From positions 1,860,001-1,924,000 of the forward strand of contig OZ251446.1 of assembly GCA_965242495.1 (NCBI GenBank): a stretch of 64,000 nucleotides of DNA. Direction: 5' to 3'. Position 1 is the stretch's first letter. Each line of letters begins with the position of its first letter. The stretch is from CBDESN01 sp965242495 (lineage in GTDB: Bacteria > Pseudomonadota > Alphaproteobacteria > MPNO01). Under the pieces are notes generated by a model. It saw only the letters and a list, made by a program, of their open reading frames with translations. It was not told the DNA's origin and searched no databases. This document shows positions 1-7,869 of this stretch, in pieces. The translations under genes and the position numbers were made by a program.

Positions 1-1
1 G

Positions 2-406
2 GCCCGACGCGGCGAGGCGGGCGGCCTCAGCGGGCGGCCGCTGTTCGACCGCTCGACCGAATGCCTGCGGACGATGTTCCGCCTCACCGGCGGGCGCCTG
101 CCGCTGATCGGCTGCGGCGGCGTGGCCGACGGCGCCGACGCCTACGCGAAGGTCCGCGCCGGCGCCTCGCTGGTGCAGCTCTACACGGCGCTGATCTTCC
201 AGGGTCCGGCGCTGGTCGGCCGGATCAAGCGCGAACTCGCCGACCGGCTGCGGGGCGACGGCTTCGCCTCCGTGGCCGCCGCGGTCGGGGCCGACGCCGG
301 GCCGAGGCCGGCGGAGACCGCGCCCGCCCGGGACCTTCGCCCGCCCGCCGCCGGCGGCAGGCAGCGCGCGGCCGGGGGTCGGGCCGGCGTCGCGCGGACG
401 GCTTGA
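2..406 (+). CDS. pyrD: Dihydroorotate dehydrogenase (quinone), C-terminal part
   Basis: This is the 3' end of a class 2 dihydroorotate dehydrogenase, the membrane-associated FMN enzyme that passes electrons from dihydroorotate to quinone in pyrimidine synthesis. The 5' part lies outside the window. The reading frame opens with the GGLSGRPL segment typical of PyrD. It continues with IGCGGVADGADAYAKVRAGA and LVQLYTALIF, the FMN phosphate-binding C-terminal strands of the barrel. After the usual family end (FASVAAAVGAD) there are about 35 extra residues rich in Ala, Arg and Pro, an unusual low-complexity tail. The HAD hydrolase follows on the same strand after a short gap. Confidence 0.93.
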   Translation, partial: ARRGEAGGLSGRPLFDRSTECLRTMFRLTGGRLPLIGCGGVADGADAYAKVRAGASLVQLYTALIFQGPALVGRIKRELADRLRGDGFASVAAAVGADAGPRPAETAPARDLRPPAAGGRQRAAGGRAGVARTA

Positions 407-478
407 TTCGGCGGCCCGTTTCGGCCAGGGATGCGCCGTCGGCCGCGATCGACGCCGGCCGCAACCCGCGAACGGTCC

Positions 479-1357
479 ATGGTCCCGCGCATCCCGCTCC
501 TGTCCGGCATCGCCCGGCTGGCCCCCCGCTACGACGGCTTCGTGCTCGACGTCTGGGGGGTGCTGCATGACGGCGTGCGTCCCTATCCCGGCGCGGTCGA
601 TGCGCTGCGCGCGCTCGACGACGCCGGAAAGCGGTTCGTCCTGCTGTCCAACGCGCCCCGGCGCGGCGCGGTCGTGACCCGGTCGATGATCGCCATGGGC
701 GTGCCCGAGGCCTATTGCGCCGGCGTGGTCTCGTCCGGCGAGGCGGCGTGGCGCGCGCTGCGGCGCCGCGACGATCCGTGGTACGCCCGGCTGGGGCGGC
801 GATGCCTGCATATCGGCCCGGCGCGGGACGAGGGGCTGCTCGACGGGCTCGACCTGGAGCGGGCGGAGCGCCCGGAGGAAGCGGACTTCATCCTGAATAC
901 CGGGCCGTGGTTCGACGAGGAGCGGGTGCAGGACTACGAAGGCCGGCTTCGCCGGGCCGCGGCGGCGCGGCTGCCGATGATCTGCGCCAACCCCGACCTC
1001 GAAGTGATCCGCGGCGGGAGGCGCATCGTCTGCGCCGGCGCGCTGGCGGAACGCTACGAGGCGCTGGGCGGCGACGTGCGCTATCTGGGCAAGCCGCACC
1101 CGGCGATCTACGTCCACTGCCTGGAGCGGCTGGCGGTCGCCGACCGGCGGCGGATCGTCGCCGTCGGCGATTCGCTGCGCACCGATATCGCGGGCGCCGA
1201 ACGCGCCGGGCTGGACGCGGTGCTGGTGGTCGGCGGGATACATGGCGAGGAGCTGGGCTGGCGGCCCGGCGCGGCGCCCGACGAGGCGGCGGTCGCCGAA
1301 CTATGCGCCCGCGAGGGGCGGCGGCCGGTCGCCGCGGTGGCGGCCTTCGCCTGGTGA
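479..1357 (+). CDS. HAD-superfamily class IIA hydrolase (TIGR01459-like)
   Basis: Predicted cytoplasmic phosphatase of about 292 residues in the HAD class IIA group found mainly in alphaproteobacteria. The N-terminal LDVWGVLHDG carries the nucleophile Asp in the family's DVWG form. LLSNAPRR is the motif II region. GKPHPAIY (Lys motif III) and VGDSLRTDIAGA (acidic motif IV) close the active site. The middle section is the class IIA cap. I chose ATG 479 because residues upstream of MVPRIPLL are low complexity, although an in-frame ATG at 431 exists. The physiological substrate is unknown; pyrD lies just upstream but no functional link is evident. Confidence 0.85.
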   Translation: MVPRIPLLSGIARLAPRYDGFVLDVWGVLHDGVRPYPGAVDALRALDDAGKRFVLLSNAPRRGAVVTRSMIAMGVPEAYCAGVVSSGEAAWRALRRRDDPWYARLGRRCLHIGPARDEGLLDGLDLERAERPEEADFILNTGPWFDEERVQDYEGRLRRAAAARLPMICANPDLEVIRGGRRIVCAGALAERYEALGGDVRYLGKPHPAIYVHCLERLAVADRRRIVAVGDSLRTDIAGAERAGLDAVLVVGGIHGEELGWRPGAAPDEAAVAELCAREGRRPVAAVAAFAW

Positions 1358-1379
1358 CCGGCCGCCGGCGTCGCAGCCG

Positions 1380-2110
1380 ACGGCCTTGGAGTCCGTTTGA
1401 GAAAGGCTTCGACCGCCCTGGATTCCCGCTTTCGCGCGTGTGAAGGAATCCCGGCGCATCCGCCTCGAGCCGATGGCCTTCCCGGGGCTAGTGTCCCGGG
1501 GTCCCCCCCCCCTCGTCATTCCCGCGAAAGCGGGAATCCATATTCGTATTTCGATTCCTGTTTCCGTGGGGACGAGGGGCCTGTGACGACGGCCCGAGGG
1601 AAGCCGTCGGTCGAGGCGGATACGCCAACCATCCGTCATTCCCGCCCTGGATTCCCGCTTTCGCGGGAATGACGAGGGGGGGGGCGCGACGGCCTCCCTC
1701 GGGCCGTCGTCACGGGCCTCCCTCGTCATTCCCCCGCTTTCGCGGGGACAGGCTCCGCGCGCTCGGAGATTTCGCGCGCTTGGTCGGCTGAACCGACGCC
1801 CACGCGGACATGTCGGGGTTTCTTCACACGCTCGAAAGCGGGAATGACGGAGGGGGGCTGTGACGACGGCCCGAGGGAGGCCGTCGGTCGAGGCGGATAC
1901 GCCCAAGGACCCGTCCTTTCCTGCCCTGGATTCCCGCTTTCGCTGGAATGACGGAGGGGGCTGCGATGACGGGCGAGGGAGGCCATCGGCTCGAGGCGGA
2001 TGCGCCAAGGGTTTCTTCACACGCTCTTTCGCGGGAATGACGGATCCCTGGCGCGGCCGTCGATACAAACCCCGTCATTCCCGCGAAAGCGGGAATCCCG
2101 GGCGGTCGCG
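1380..2110. repeat. Field of dispersed palindromic repeats (REP/BIME-like)
   Basis: About 730 bases made of shuffled, degenerate copies of several short units. The core palindrome TTCCCGCGAAAGCGGGAA occurs near 1515-1539 and 2074-2098, and in reverse at 1649-1673 and (one mismatch) 1928-1952. Broken half-copies lie near 1725, 1825 and 2030. A second unit beginning GACGACGGCCCGAGGGA and running to GAGGCGGATACGCC recurs near 1582, 1860 and 1968, with an inverted copy near 1693. A third unit, GTCCGTTTGAGAAA, at about 1391 recurs inverted at the right edge (about 2125). All three units also occur in the field at 37013-37715. Open frames across it are arginine-rich and look non-coding. Confidence 0.85.
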
Positions 2111-2287
2111 CCCCGGCGGGACCCGATTTCTCAAGCGGACGCTTGCGTCGGCGCGGCGGCGGCCGCCGGGGACGCTCCCGCGCCTCCCATGCCTTGACGC
2201 CGCCGGTTCGGGAGAACACATTGCGGGCGTTGCGGACGCATCCGCCTTCGGCCGAACGAAGCGGCGTCCGCGATCCAGGAGGTCCAG

Positions 2288-2794
2288 ATGCACGTTCCCG
2301 CCGGTCGCGCCGCCGCCGTCCTCACTTTCGTCATGGGCGCGGCCTGCGCCGCGCCGCTCGCCGCCGGCGAAAGCGGCGACTTCAAGCTCTTCACCAGCGC
2401 CGTCCACGACTACACCGTGCTGGAGCATGCGGGACGGACGATCACCGGCGGTCCGCTGGAGGGGGCGGCCACCGTCGTCGAGACCAGTGGCGGCCCGTTC
2501 GCGGAAGGCGCGGACTACCGCATGACGTGCCTGGTCTACGCAAAGAAATCCGGCGATGGCCTCGATCTCGAAGCGCCCTGCGCGCTCACCGACGCGGACG
2601 GCGATTCGTGGTACGTGATTGCGGAGAGGCGCGCGGGCGACGTCGAGGTCGGCGGCGGCGGCCGGGGCGTCCAGCGGATCGTGGGCGGCGACGGCAAATA
2701 CGCCGACGCGACCGGGAGCTGCCGCTACGCCACCGACTATCTGCCGGACGACTGGCTCGTCGTGGTCTCCGACTGCGAATGGCGGAAACCGTGA
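2288..2794 (+). CDS. Secreted small beta-barrel-like protein, tandem copy 1
   Basis: A 168-residue protein I cannot assign to a named family with confidence. An N-terminal signal peptide is visible (hydrophobic AAAVLTFVMGAACAA, likely cleavage around LAAGE), so export to the periplasm is inferred. The mature part has four cysteines (MTC, APC, GSC, SDC), which could form two disulfides, and the segment GGDGKYADATGSCRY. GKYAG-type motifs of this kind are seen in DUF3224/allene-oxide-cyclase-barrel-like proteins, so a small beta barrel is a guess. A good ribosome site (AGGAGG) precedes ATG 2288. The next gene is a paralogue of the same length. Confidence 0.75.
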   Translation: MHVPAGRAAAVLTFVMGAACAAPLAAGESGDFKLFTSAVHDYTVLEHAGRTITGGPLEGAATVVETSGGPFAEGADYRMTCLVYAKKSGDGLDLEAPCALTDADGDSWYVIAERRAGDVEVGGGGRGVQRIVGGDGKYADATGSCRYATDYLPDDWLVVVSDCEWRKP

Positions 2795-2826
2795 CCCGGC
2801 GCATGGCGATACCCGGGGAGAAGAGA

Positions 2827-3333
2827 ATGAAAACTCGTTCGCGAAGAATTTCGGCGGCTTTGGCCGCCGCCGCGGGCGTCGCCTGCGCCGCGCCGCTCGC
2901 CGCCGGCGAAACCGGCGACTTCGAGATACTGACCAGCTACGTCCACGGCTACGCTTCGGTGGAGTATGCGGGGCGGACGATCACGGGCGGCCCGCTCGAC
3001 GGCACGGGCGTCGTCATCAAGACCAGCGGCGGTCCGTTCGCGGAAGACGCGAACTACCGCGTGAAATGCGTCGTCTACTCGAAGAAGTCGAAAGCCGGCC
3101 TCGATCTCGAGGCGCCCTGCGCGTTCACCGATACCGACGGCGATACGTGGTATGCGACGTCGAAGCGGCGCGCGGGCGACGTCCAGGTCGGCGGCGGCGG
3201 CAGCGGCGGCCAGAAGATCGAAGGCGGCGTCGGCAAATACGCCGGCGTGACCGGGAGCTGCCGCTACACCACCAGCTACCTGCCGGACGACTGGACGGTC
3301 TCACGGAGAAGCTGCGAGTGGCGGAAGCCCTGA
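2827..3333 (+). CDS. Secreted small beta-barrel-like protein, tandem copy 2
   Basis: A 168-residue paralogue of the preceding gene; roughly two thirds of mature residues are the same by eye. It has its own signal peptide (ISAALAAAAGVACAAPLAAG), the same four cysteines, the shared blocks AGRTITGGPL, TSGGPFAE, LDLEAPCA and YLPDDW, and an identical CEWRKP C-terminus. ATG 2827 is chosen because it follows GGGGAGAAGAGA and gives a proper signal peptide. The frame is open far upstream but that part is the shadow of copy 1. The 32-base gap suggests co-transcription. Function is unknown; the pair reads as a recent tandem duplication that has begun to diverge. Confidence 0.75.
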   Translation: MKTRSRRISAALAAAAGVACAAPLAAGETGDFEILTSYVHGYASVEYAGRTITGGPLDGTGVVIKTSGGPFAEDANYRVKCVVYSKKSKAGLDLEAPCAFTDTDGDTWYATSKRRAGDVQVGGGGSGGQKIEGGVGKYAGVTGSCRYTTSYLPDDWTVSRRSCEWRKP

Positions 3334-3442
3334 CGCGGCGCGCGCGCAGGGGCGCGGCGGGCCGCGGCCCTCCCGCTCCGTCGCGCGGGCGAGGACCCGC
3401 GTTCACGCCGCCCCGGATTCGCCCGCGCGCAGCCGGGTGAGG

Positions 3443-3567
3443 CGCCGCTCCCGGAGGCTCCGAGGGGATCCATGGCCGTAAGCAGGCTTCCGGCCATGGT
3501 CAAGACCGGACGTCGACCAGCGCGATGGGCCGCGTCTCGCATCCGTCCGAACCAGGACGTGTCGGGG
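3443..3567 (-). repeat. ~125-bp island-flanking repeat, left copy
   Basis: Read on the minus strand, this stretch matches 12537-12661 on the plus strand over its whole length with scattered substitutions. Shared blocks include CGGCCCATCGCG, GGCCGGAAGCCTGCTTACGG and GGGAGCGGCG. Its centre is a hairpin with arms CCATGGCCG and CGGCCATGG around a 12-base loop. The two copies face each other around the R-M genes. The methyltransferase frame stays open through the repeat, which would add 36 repeat-encoded residues if an upstream ATG were used. Confidence 0.85.
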
Positions 3568-3579
3568 CGGGAAAAGGCG

Positions 3580-5217
3580 ATGATCTACCCGGGCTCGGAG
3601 CGCGAGCTGGCGGCCCTCGCCGCCGCCCTGGCCGGGCGGGGCGCGTTCCCGACCGAGGCCGAGCGCGCTCTCGTGGCCGGGGAGCCTCCGCCGTCCCCCG
3701 CGGACCTCGAGCAAGCCCGGCTGGCCATCGTGCGCGGCGACGATCCTCTCGGCGACGCTTTCCGCCGGTTGCGCTCCCCGAAGACCCGCCGCGCGCACGG
3801 GGCCGTCTACACCCCTCGCCCGATCGTCGACGCCATGGTCGGTTGGGCCGCCGACCAGGCCGCTCCGGCGCGCGTGGTCGACCCGGGCGCCGGGTCCGGC
3901 CGATTCCTTCTCGCCGCGGCGAAGGCGTTCCCGGACGCGGCGCTGGTCGCGGTCGAGATCGATCCGCTGGCCGCTTCGATGCTGCGCGCGAACGCCGCGG
4001 CGCTCGGGCTGACCCGCCGTCTGACCGTGCTCGTCTGCGACTATCGCGCCGTCAGCCTTGCCGGGATCGACGGCGCGACCCTCTTTCTCGGCAATCCCCC
4101 CTATGTCCGCCATCACGGCATCGCGCCGGAATGGAAGGACTGGTTCGCGGAAACCGCCGCCGCCCACGGCTTGAAGGCCAGCAAGCTCGCGGGGCTGCAC
4201 GTCCATTTCTTTCTCAAGACGCGCGCGCTCGCGAAACCGGGCGATTACGGGACGTTCGTCACGTCGGCGGAATGGCTCGACGCGAACTATGGCGACGCGA
4301 TGCGCAAGCTGCTCGTCGACGGCCTTGGCGGCGCGGCCCTGCACGTCATCGCTCCGACCGCGATGCCGTTCGCCGACGCGGCGACGACGGGCGCCATCGC
4401 CTGCTTCCATGTCGGCCGCCGCGGCCGAGGCATGCGGTTTCGTCCGGTCGATGCGCTTTCCCGACTCGGCTCTCTCTCCGCCGGGCGGACGGTCGCACGG
4501 TCCCGTCTCGATGCGGCCCGCCGGTGGTCGCCGTTTCTGCGCCCGGTGGCGCGCGCGCCGCGCGGCTACGGGGAGCTCGGCGAGATATGCCGCGTCCATC
4601 GCGGCCAGGCGACCGGCCGCAACGCCGTGTGGATCGCCGGGACCTTTCCCGGCGCGCTTCCCGACTCCGTCCTGATCCCCACCGTCACCAGGGCTCGCGA
4701 GTTGTTCGACGCCGCGCCCGATCCGTTATGCGCCGACGAGCTGCGCCGCGTGATCGACCTGCCGCCCGACCTCGATACGTTCGACGACGAGGAGCGCGGC
4801 CGGATACGGCGCTTTCTCGCCTGGGCCCGGGATATGGGCGCCGATACGTCCTACGTCGCGCGCAACCGACGCGCGTGGTGGTCCGTCGGGCTGAGAGAGC
4901 CGGCGCCCGTCCTCGCCACCTATATGGCGCGCCGTCCGCCGGCCTTCGTCCGGAACGCCTGCGGCGCGCGACATCTCAACATAGCGCACGGCATCTATCC
5001 GCGCGCTCCCCTGCCCGGGCCCGTGCTCGACGCGCTTTCGGCGTGGCTCGGCGATACGGTATGCGCATCCGCCGGACGCACATACGCGGGCGGCCTTACG
5101 AAGTTCGAACCCGGGGAGCTCGAACGGGTTCCGATCCCGCCGCTGGAAGAGCTGTATGAACGAGCCCGGGCGCCGGACGCCCGCCGCGGCTGGCCAGGGC
5201 GGCGAATTCCACTATGA
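3580..5217 (+). CDS. N6-adenine DNA methyltransferase (Eco57I/class I-like)
   Basis: Predicted SAM-dependent adenine-N6 DNA methyltransferase of 545 residues. Motif I is VDPGAGSGRF (about residues 100-109), EIDPLAASML follows as motif II, and the catalytic motif IV is GNPPYVRHHG (NPPY at about 172-175). YTPRPIVDAMV ahead of motif I is typical of N6 methylases. The C-terminal 250 residues carry the presumed target-recognition region, ending in KFEPGELERVPIPPL, a phrase seen at the end of Eco57I-type methylases. ATG 3580 is preferred over upstream starts because it follows a GGGCGGGAAAAGG ribosome site and excludes repeat-encoded residues. No partner nuclease is fused, so it may be a solitary methylase, a type II enzyme, or part of the following R-M set. 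Confidence 0.85.
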   Translation: MIYPGSERELAALAAALAGRGAFPTEAERALVAGEPPPSPADLEQARLAIVRGDDPLGDAFRRLRSPKTRRAHGAVYTPRPIVDAMVGWAADQAAPARVVDPGAGSGRFLLAAAKAFPDAALVAVEIDPLAASMLRANAAALGLTRRLTVLVCDYRAVSLAGIDGATLFLGNPPYVRHHGIAPEWKDWFAETAAAHGLKASKLAGLHVHFFLKTRALAKPGDYGTFVTSAEWLDANYGDAMRKLLVDGLGGAALHVIAPTAMPFADAATTGAIACFHVGRRGRGMRFRPVDALSRLGSLSAGRTVARSRLDAARRWSPFLRPVARAPRGYGELGEICRVHRGQATGRNAVWIAGTFPGALPDSVLIPTVTRARELFDAAPDPLCADELRRVIDLPPDLDTFDDEERGRIRRFLAWARDMGADTSYVARNRRAWWSVGLREPAPVLATYMARRPPAFVRNACGARHLNIAHGIYPRAPLPGPVLDALSAWLGDTVCASAGRTYAGGLTKFEPGELERVPIPPLEELYERARAPDARRGWPGRRIPL

Positions 5218-5251
5218 TCGCCGCCGACCGACACCAAGGGGAGAGCGAGGG

Positions 5252-5710
5252 ATGGCGGGGAGCGTCAACAAGGTGATTCTGGTGGGCAATCTGGGCCGCG
5301 ACCCCGAGGTGCGGCACACGCAGGACGGATTGCCGATCGTCAACATGTCGGTGGCCACGTCCGAGCAATGGCGCGACCGCGCCAGCGGCGAGCGGCGCGA
5401 GCGCACCGAGTGGCACCGGGTGGTGATCTTCGACGAACGGCTGGGGGAGACCGCCCAGAAATACCTTCACAAGGGATCGAAGGTCTATCTCGAAGGGCAG
5501 TTGCAGACCCGGAAATGGACCGACCAGCAGGGCGCGGAGAAATACACGACCGAGGTCGTGCTGGGCCGGTTCCGCAGCGTACTCACCATGCTCGACTCGC
5601 GCGGCGACGCGGCGGGCGATTTCGGCGGCGGCGGCGAAGGCCGAAGCCCGGCCCCCGCCGCCGGCCCGCCGCCGCCGGGCGACGATCTCGACGACGAGAT
5701 CCCGTTCTGA
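5252..5710 (+). CDS. ssb: Single-stranded DNA-binding protein
   Basis: A 152-residue SSB. The N-terminal OB fold is recognisable (VNKVILVGNLGRDPEVR, then TEWHRVVIFD and YLEGQLQTRKW). A glycine/proline-rich linker follows, and the canonical acidic tip DDEIPF recruits repair and replication partners. It binds single-stranded DNA in replication, recombination and repair. It lies 34 bases after the methyltransferase and 37 bases before hsdR, all on one strand. This is unusual because alphaproteobacterial ssb usually sits beside uvrA or gyrA. Whether this is the only chromosomal copy or an island-borne second copy cannot be told from the window. Confidence 0.96.
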   Translation: MAGSVNKVILVGNLGRDPEVRHTQDGLPIVNMSVATSEQWRDRASGERRERTEWHRVVIFDERLGETAQKYLHKGSKVYLEGQLQTRKWTDQQGAEKYTTEVVLGRFRSVLTMLDSRGDAAGDFGGGGEGRSPAPAAGPPPPGDDLDDEIPF

Positions 5711-5747
5711 CGCAGGGCGGGCCACGGCCCTGCCCGCAAGCGAACGC

Positions 5748-7859
5748 ATGGCCGCGACGACCGGGGCGTTTTCCCGCGTCAAGATCGACGCTCTGCTCGA
5801 GGATGCCGGCTGGAATCTGACCGACGGCGCGAGCGTCCTGTTCGAACACGCATTGCCGGGCGGTTCGCGCGCCGACTACGCGCTCTGCGACCGGGCCGGG
5901 CGGCCCATGGCGGTGATCGAGGCCAAGCGCGCGAGCGTCGAGCCGGCCGCCGCCCGGGACCAGGGCGTCCGCTATGCGACGCTGCTGGAGGTTCCGTTCG
6001 TGTTCCTGTCGAACGGCGAGGAAGTGTGGTTTCTCGACCGCGAACGAGACGCCCATGCGCGCCGGGTCGCGACCTTCTATTCGCAGGACGACCTGGAGCG
6101 CCGGATCGCGGTCGGGTCGGTCCGGCGCGACTTGTCCACGGTCCCGGTCGACCGGCGGATCGTGGACCGCGACTACCAGGTCGAATGCATCGAGACGCTT
6201 TCGGCCGAGGTCTCGCGCGGGCGTCGCCAGCTCCTGGTCGAGATGGCGACGGGGACCGGCAAGACGCGCATGGCCGCGGCCTTCGTCAAACGCCTGTTCG
6301 AGGCCGGCGCCGTCACCCGCGTCCTCTTCCTGGTGGACCGGATCGCGCTGGCGACTCAGGCGGAGGACGCCTTCACCGACCATCTGCGCGATTATCCTTG
6401 CCACGTTCTGCGGCCGGGCCGCGGCTTCGACCGCGCCAAGCGCATCGCCATCGCGACCTTGCAGACCATGATCGCCGAGTACGACAAGCTCTCCTCGGGC
6501 TATTTCGACCCGGTGATCACGGACGAATGCCACCGCTCGATTTACGGCAAGTGGGGCGGCGTGCTCCGACATTTCGACGGCATCCAGCTCGGCTTGACCG
6601 CGACTCCCTGCGTCGCCGGAATCCCCGAGTCGTCCGATCCCGAGGACGAGCGTTTCGTGCGCGACACGCTGCGCTTCTTCGGGCTTCCGAGGCCCACGTT
6701 CAGTTATCCGCTCGATCAGGCGATCAAGGAAGGCCATCTGGCTCCCTATCGCATCTATCGGGCGGAGACGGTCAAGACCGCCGCCGAGGCCGGCTTCGAG
6801 GTGCGGCGCGGCGAGCTCGACTGGACCGCGATGAACCACGAGACGCGGGCGGCGTTCGAGGAGATGTTCGACCGGTCCGACTCCATCGTCGTCGATCCCC
6901 GGGCGCTGGAGCGCAAGTTCACGATCCCGGAGCGCAACCGGGCCATCGTGCGCGAGTTCCGCGACGTGATGGAGAACGGATTCGCCGGCCGGGACGGCGT
7001 CAGGCGCTTTCCGAGCCGGGGCAAGACCATCGTCTTCGCGGTGACCAGACGCCACGCCGAGACGCTGGCGGCGATGCTCGACGATCGGTTCGCCGACCTG
7101 AAGCCGCATCCCGCGGTCCGCTACGCCGATTTCGTGGTCAGCGACGCCGGCGGCGGATCGTCCCCGGATCCGGGCGCCGTCGTCAGACGCTTCAAGGAGG
7201 AAGAATTTCCGCAGATACTGGTCAGCGTGAACATGCTCGATACCGGCTTCGACTGCCCGGAGGTCGTCAACCTGGTGATGGCGCGGTTCACGGAGAGCGC
7301 CATCCTCTACCGGCAGATGCGCGGACGCGGCGCGCGCAAGGCGCCGCATATCCGCAAGACCGACTTCACCATCTTCGATTTCGTCGGCGTGACCCATATC
7401 CATGGCGACGACGACCGGCCGGCCCCCGGCGGCTCCATGAGAACGCCGGGGCGACCATTGGCCGCCCCGCGCGCGCTGCTGACCCTCGACGTGGACGACC
7501 ATATCGACCCGGCGAGCCGGGACTGGCTGACGCTCGACGAGGACGGACGCATCGTGCGCACGGCCGAGCACGAGGCCCGCGCCGCCGAGGTCGGCTTGCG
7601 CTTCGAGGCATGGCGCGGCGGCCGGCCGTTCGACAACGCCGAGCAGGCCCGCTGGGCCGGGCTGATCGCCAGCCGCGTCAAGGCCGACGCGACGGCGATG
7701 GACGGCTTCCGGGATTACGATTTCGATGCGCATCCCTTTGCGGGGCTCGGCGGCTACGAGGGGGCCGTGCGGGTGTTCGGCGGGCGCGACGCGCTCGAAC
7801 GCCTGCTCGCGAGCCTGAACGCGGCGGTGTTCGGCCGCGGCGGCCCGCCTGCCGGATAG
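5748..7859 (+). CDS. hsdR: Type I restriction enzyme R subunit (EcoEI-like helicase-nuclease)
   Basis: Motor and nuclease subunit of a type I restriction-modification complex, 703 residues. The N-terminal PD-(D/E)XK site reads RADYALCDRAG then AVIEAK (Asp43, Glu58, Lys60). The superfamily 2 helicase follows with Walker A MATGTGKT (about 167-173), a DECH box in TDECHRS (about 259-262), GLTATP (motif III) and YRQMRGRGAR (motif VI). The C-terminal 200 residues are the region that docks on the methylase. The compact length and DECH box fit the EcoEI-type HsdR. hsdM begins 10 bases after its stop, so the genes are co-transcribed. Confidence 0.93.
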   Translation: MAATTGAFSRVKIDALLEDAGWNLTDGASVLFEHALPGGSRADYALCDRAGRPMAVIEAKRASVEPAAARDQGVRYATLLEVPFVFLSNGEEVWFLDRERDAHARRVATFYSQDDLERRIAVGSVRRDLSTVPVDRRIVDRDYQVECIETLSAEVSRGRRQLLVEMATGTGKTRMAAAFVKRLFEAGAVTRVLFLVDRIALATQAEDAFTDHLRDYPCHVLRPGRGFDRAKRIAIATLQTMIAEYDKLSSGYFDPVITDECHRSIYGKWGGVLRHFDGIQLGLTATPCVAGIPESSDPEDERFVRDTLRFFGLPRPTFSYPLDQAIKEGHLAPYRIYRAETVKTAAEAGFEVRRGELDWTAMNHETRAAFEEMFDRSDSIVVDPRALERKFTIPERNRAIVREFRDVMENGFAGRDGVRRFPSRGKTIVFAVTRRHAETLAAMLDDRFADLKPHPAVRYADFVVSDAGGGSSPDPGAVVRRFKEEEFPQILVSVNMLDTGFDCPEVVNLVMARFTESAILYRQMRGRGARKAPHIRKTDFTIFDFVGVTHIHGDDDRPAPGGSMRTPGRPLAAPRALLTLDVDDHIDPASRDWLTLDEDGRIVRTAEHEARAAEVGLRFEAWRGGRPFDNAEQARWAGLIASRVKADATAMDGFRDYDFDAHPFAGLGGYEGAVRVFGGRDALERLLASLNAAVFGRGGPPAG

Positions 7860-7869
7860 AGACCCGGTC

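Noticed and set aside
1397..2525. Several long open frames on both strands across the repeat field
   Set aside because: They are arginine/proline-rich, translate the palindromes repeatedly (for example RHSRESGNP), and lack ribosome sites and family motifs.
3472..3579. Upstream ATG adding 36 residues to the adenine methylase
   Set aside because: Those codons are the flanking repeat; a better ribosome site and typical N-terminus are at 3580.
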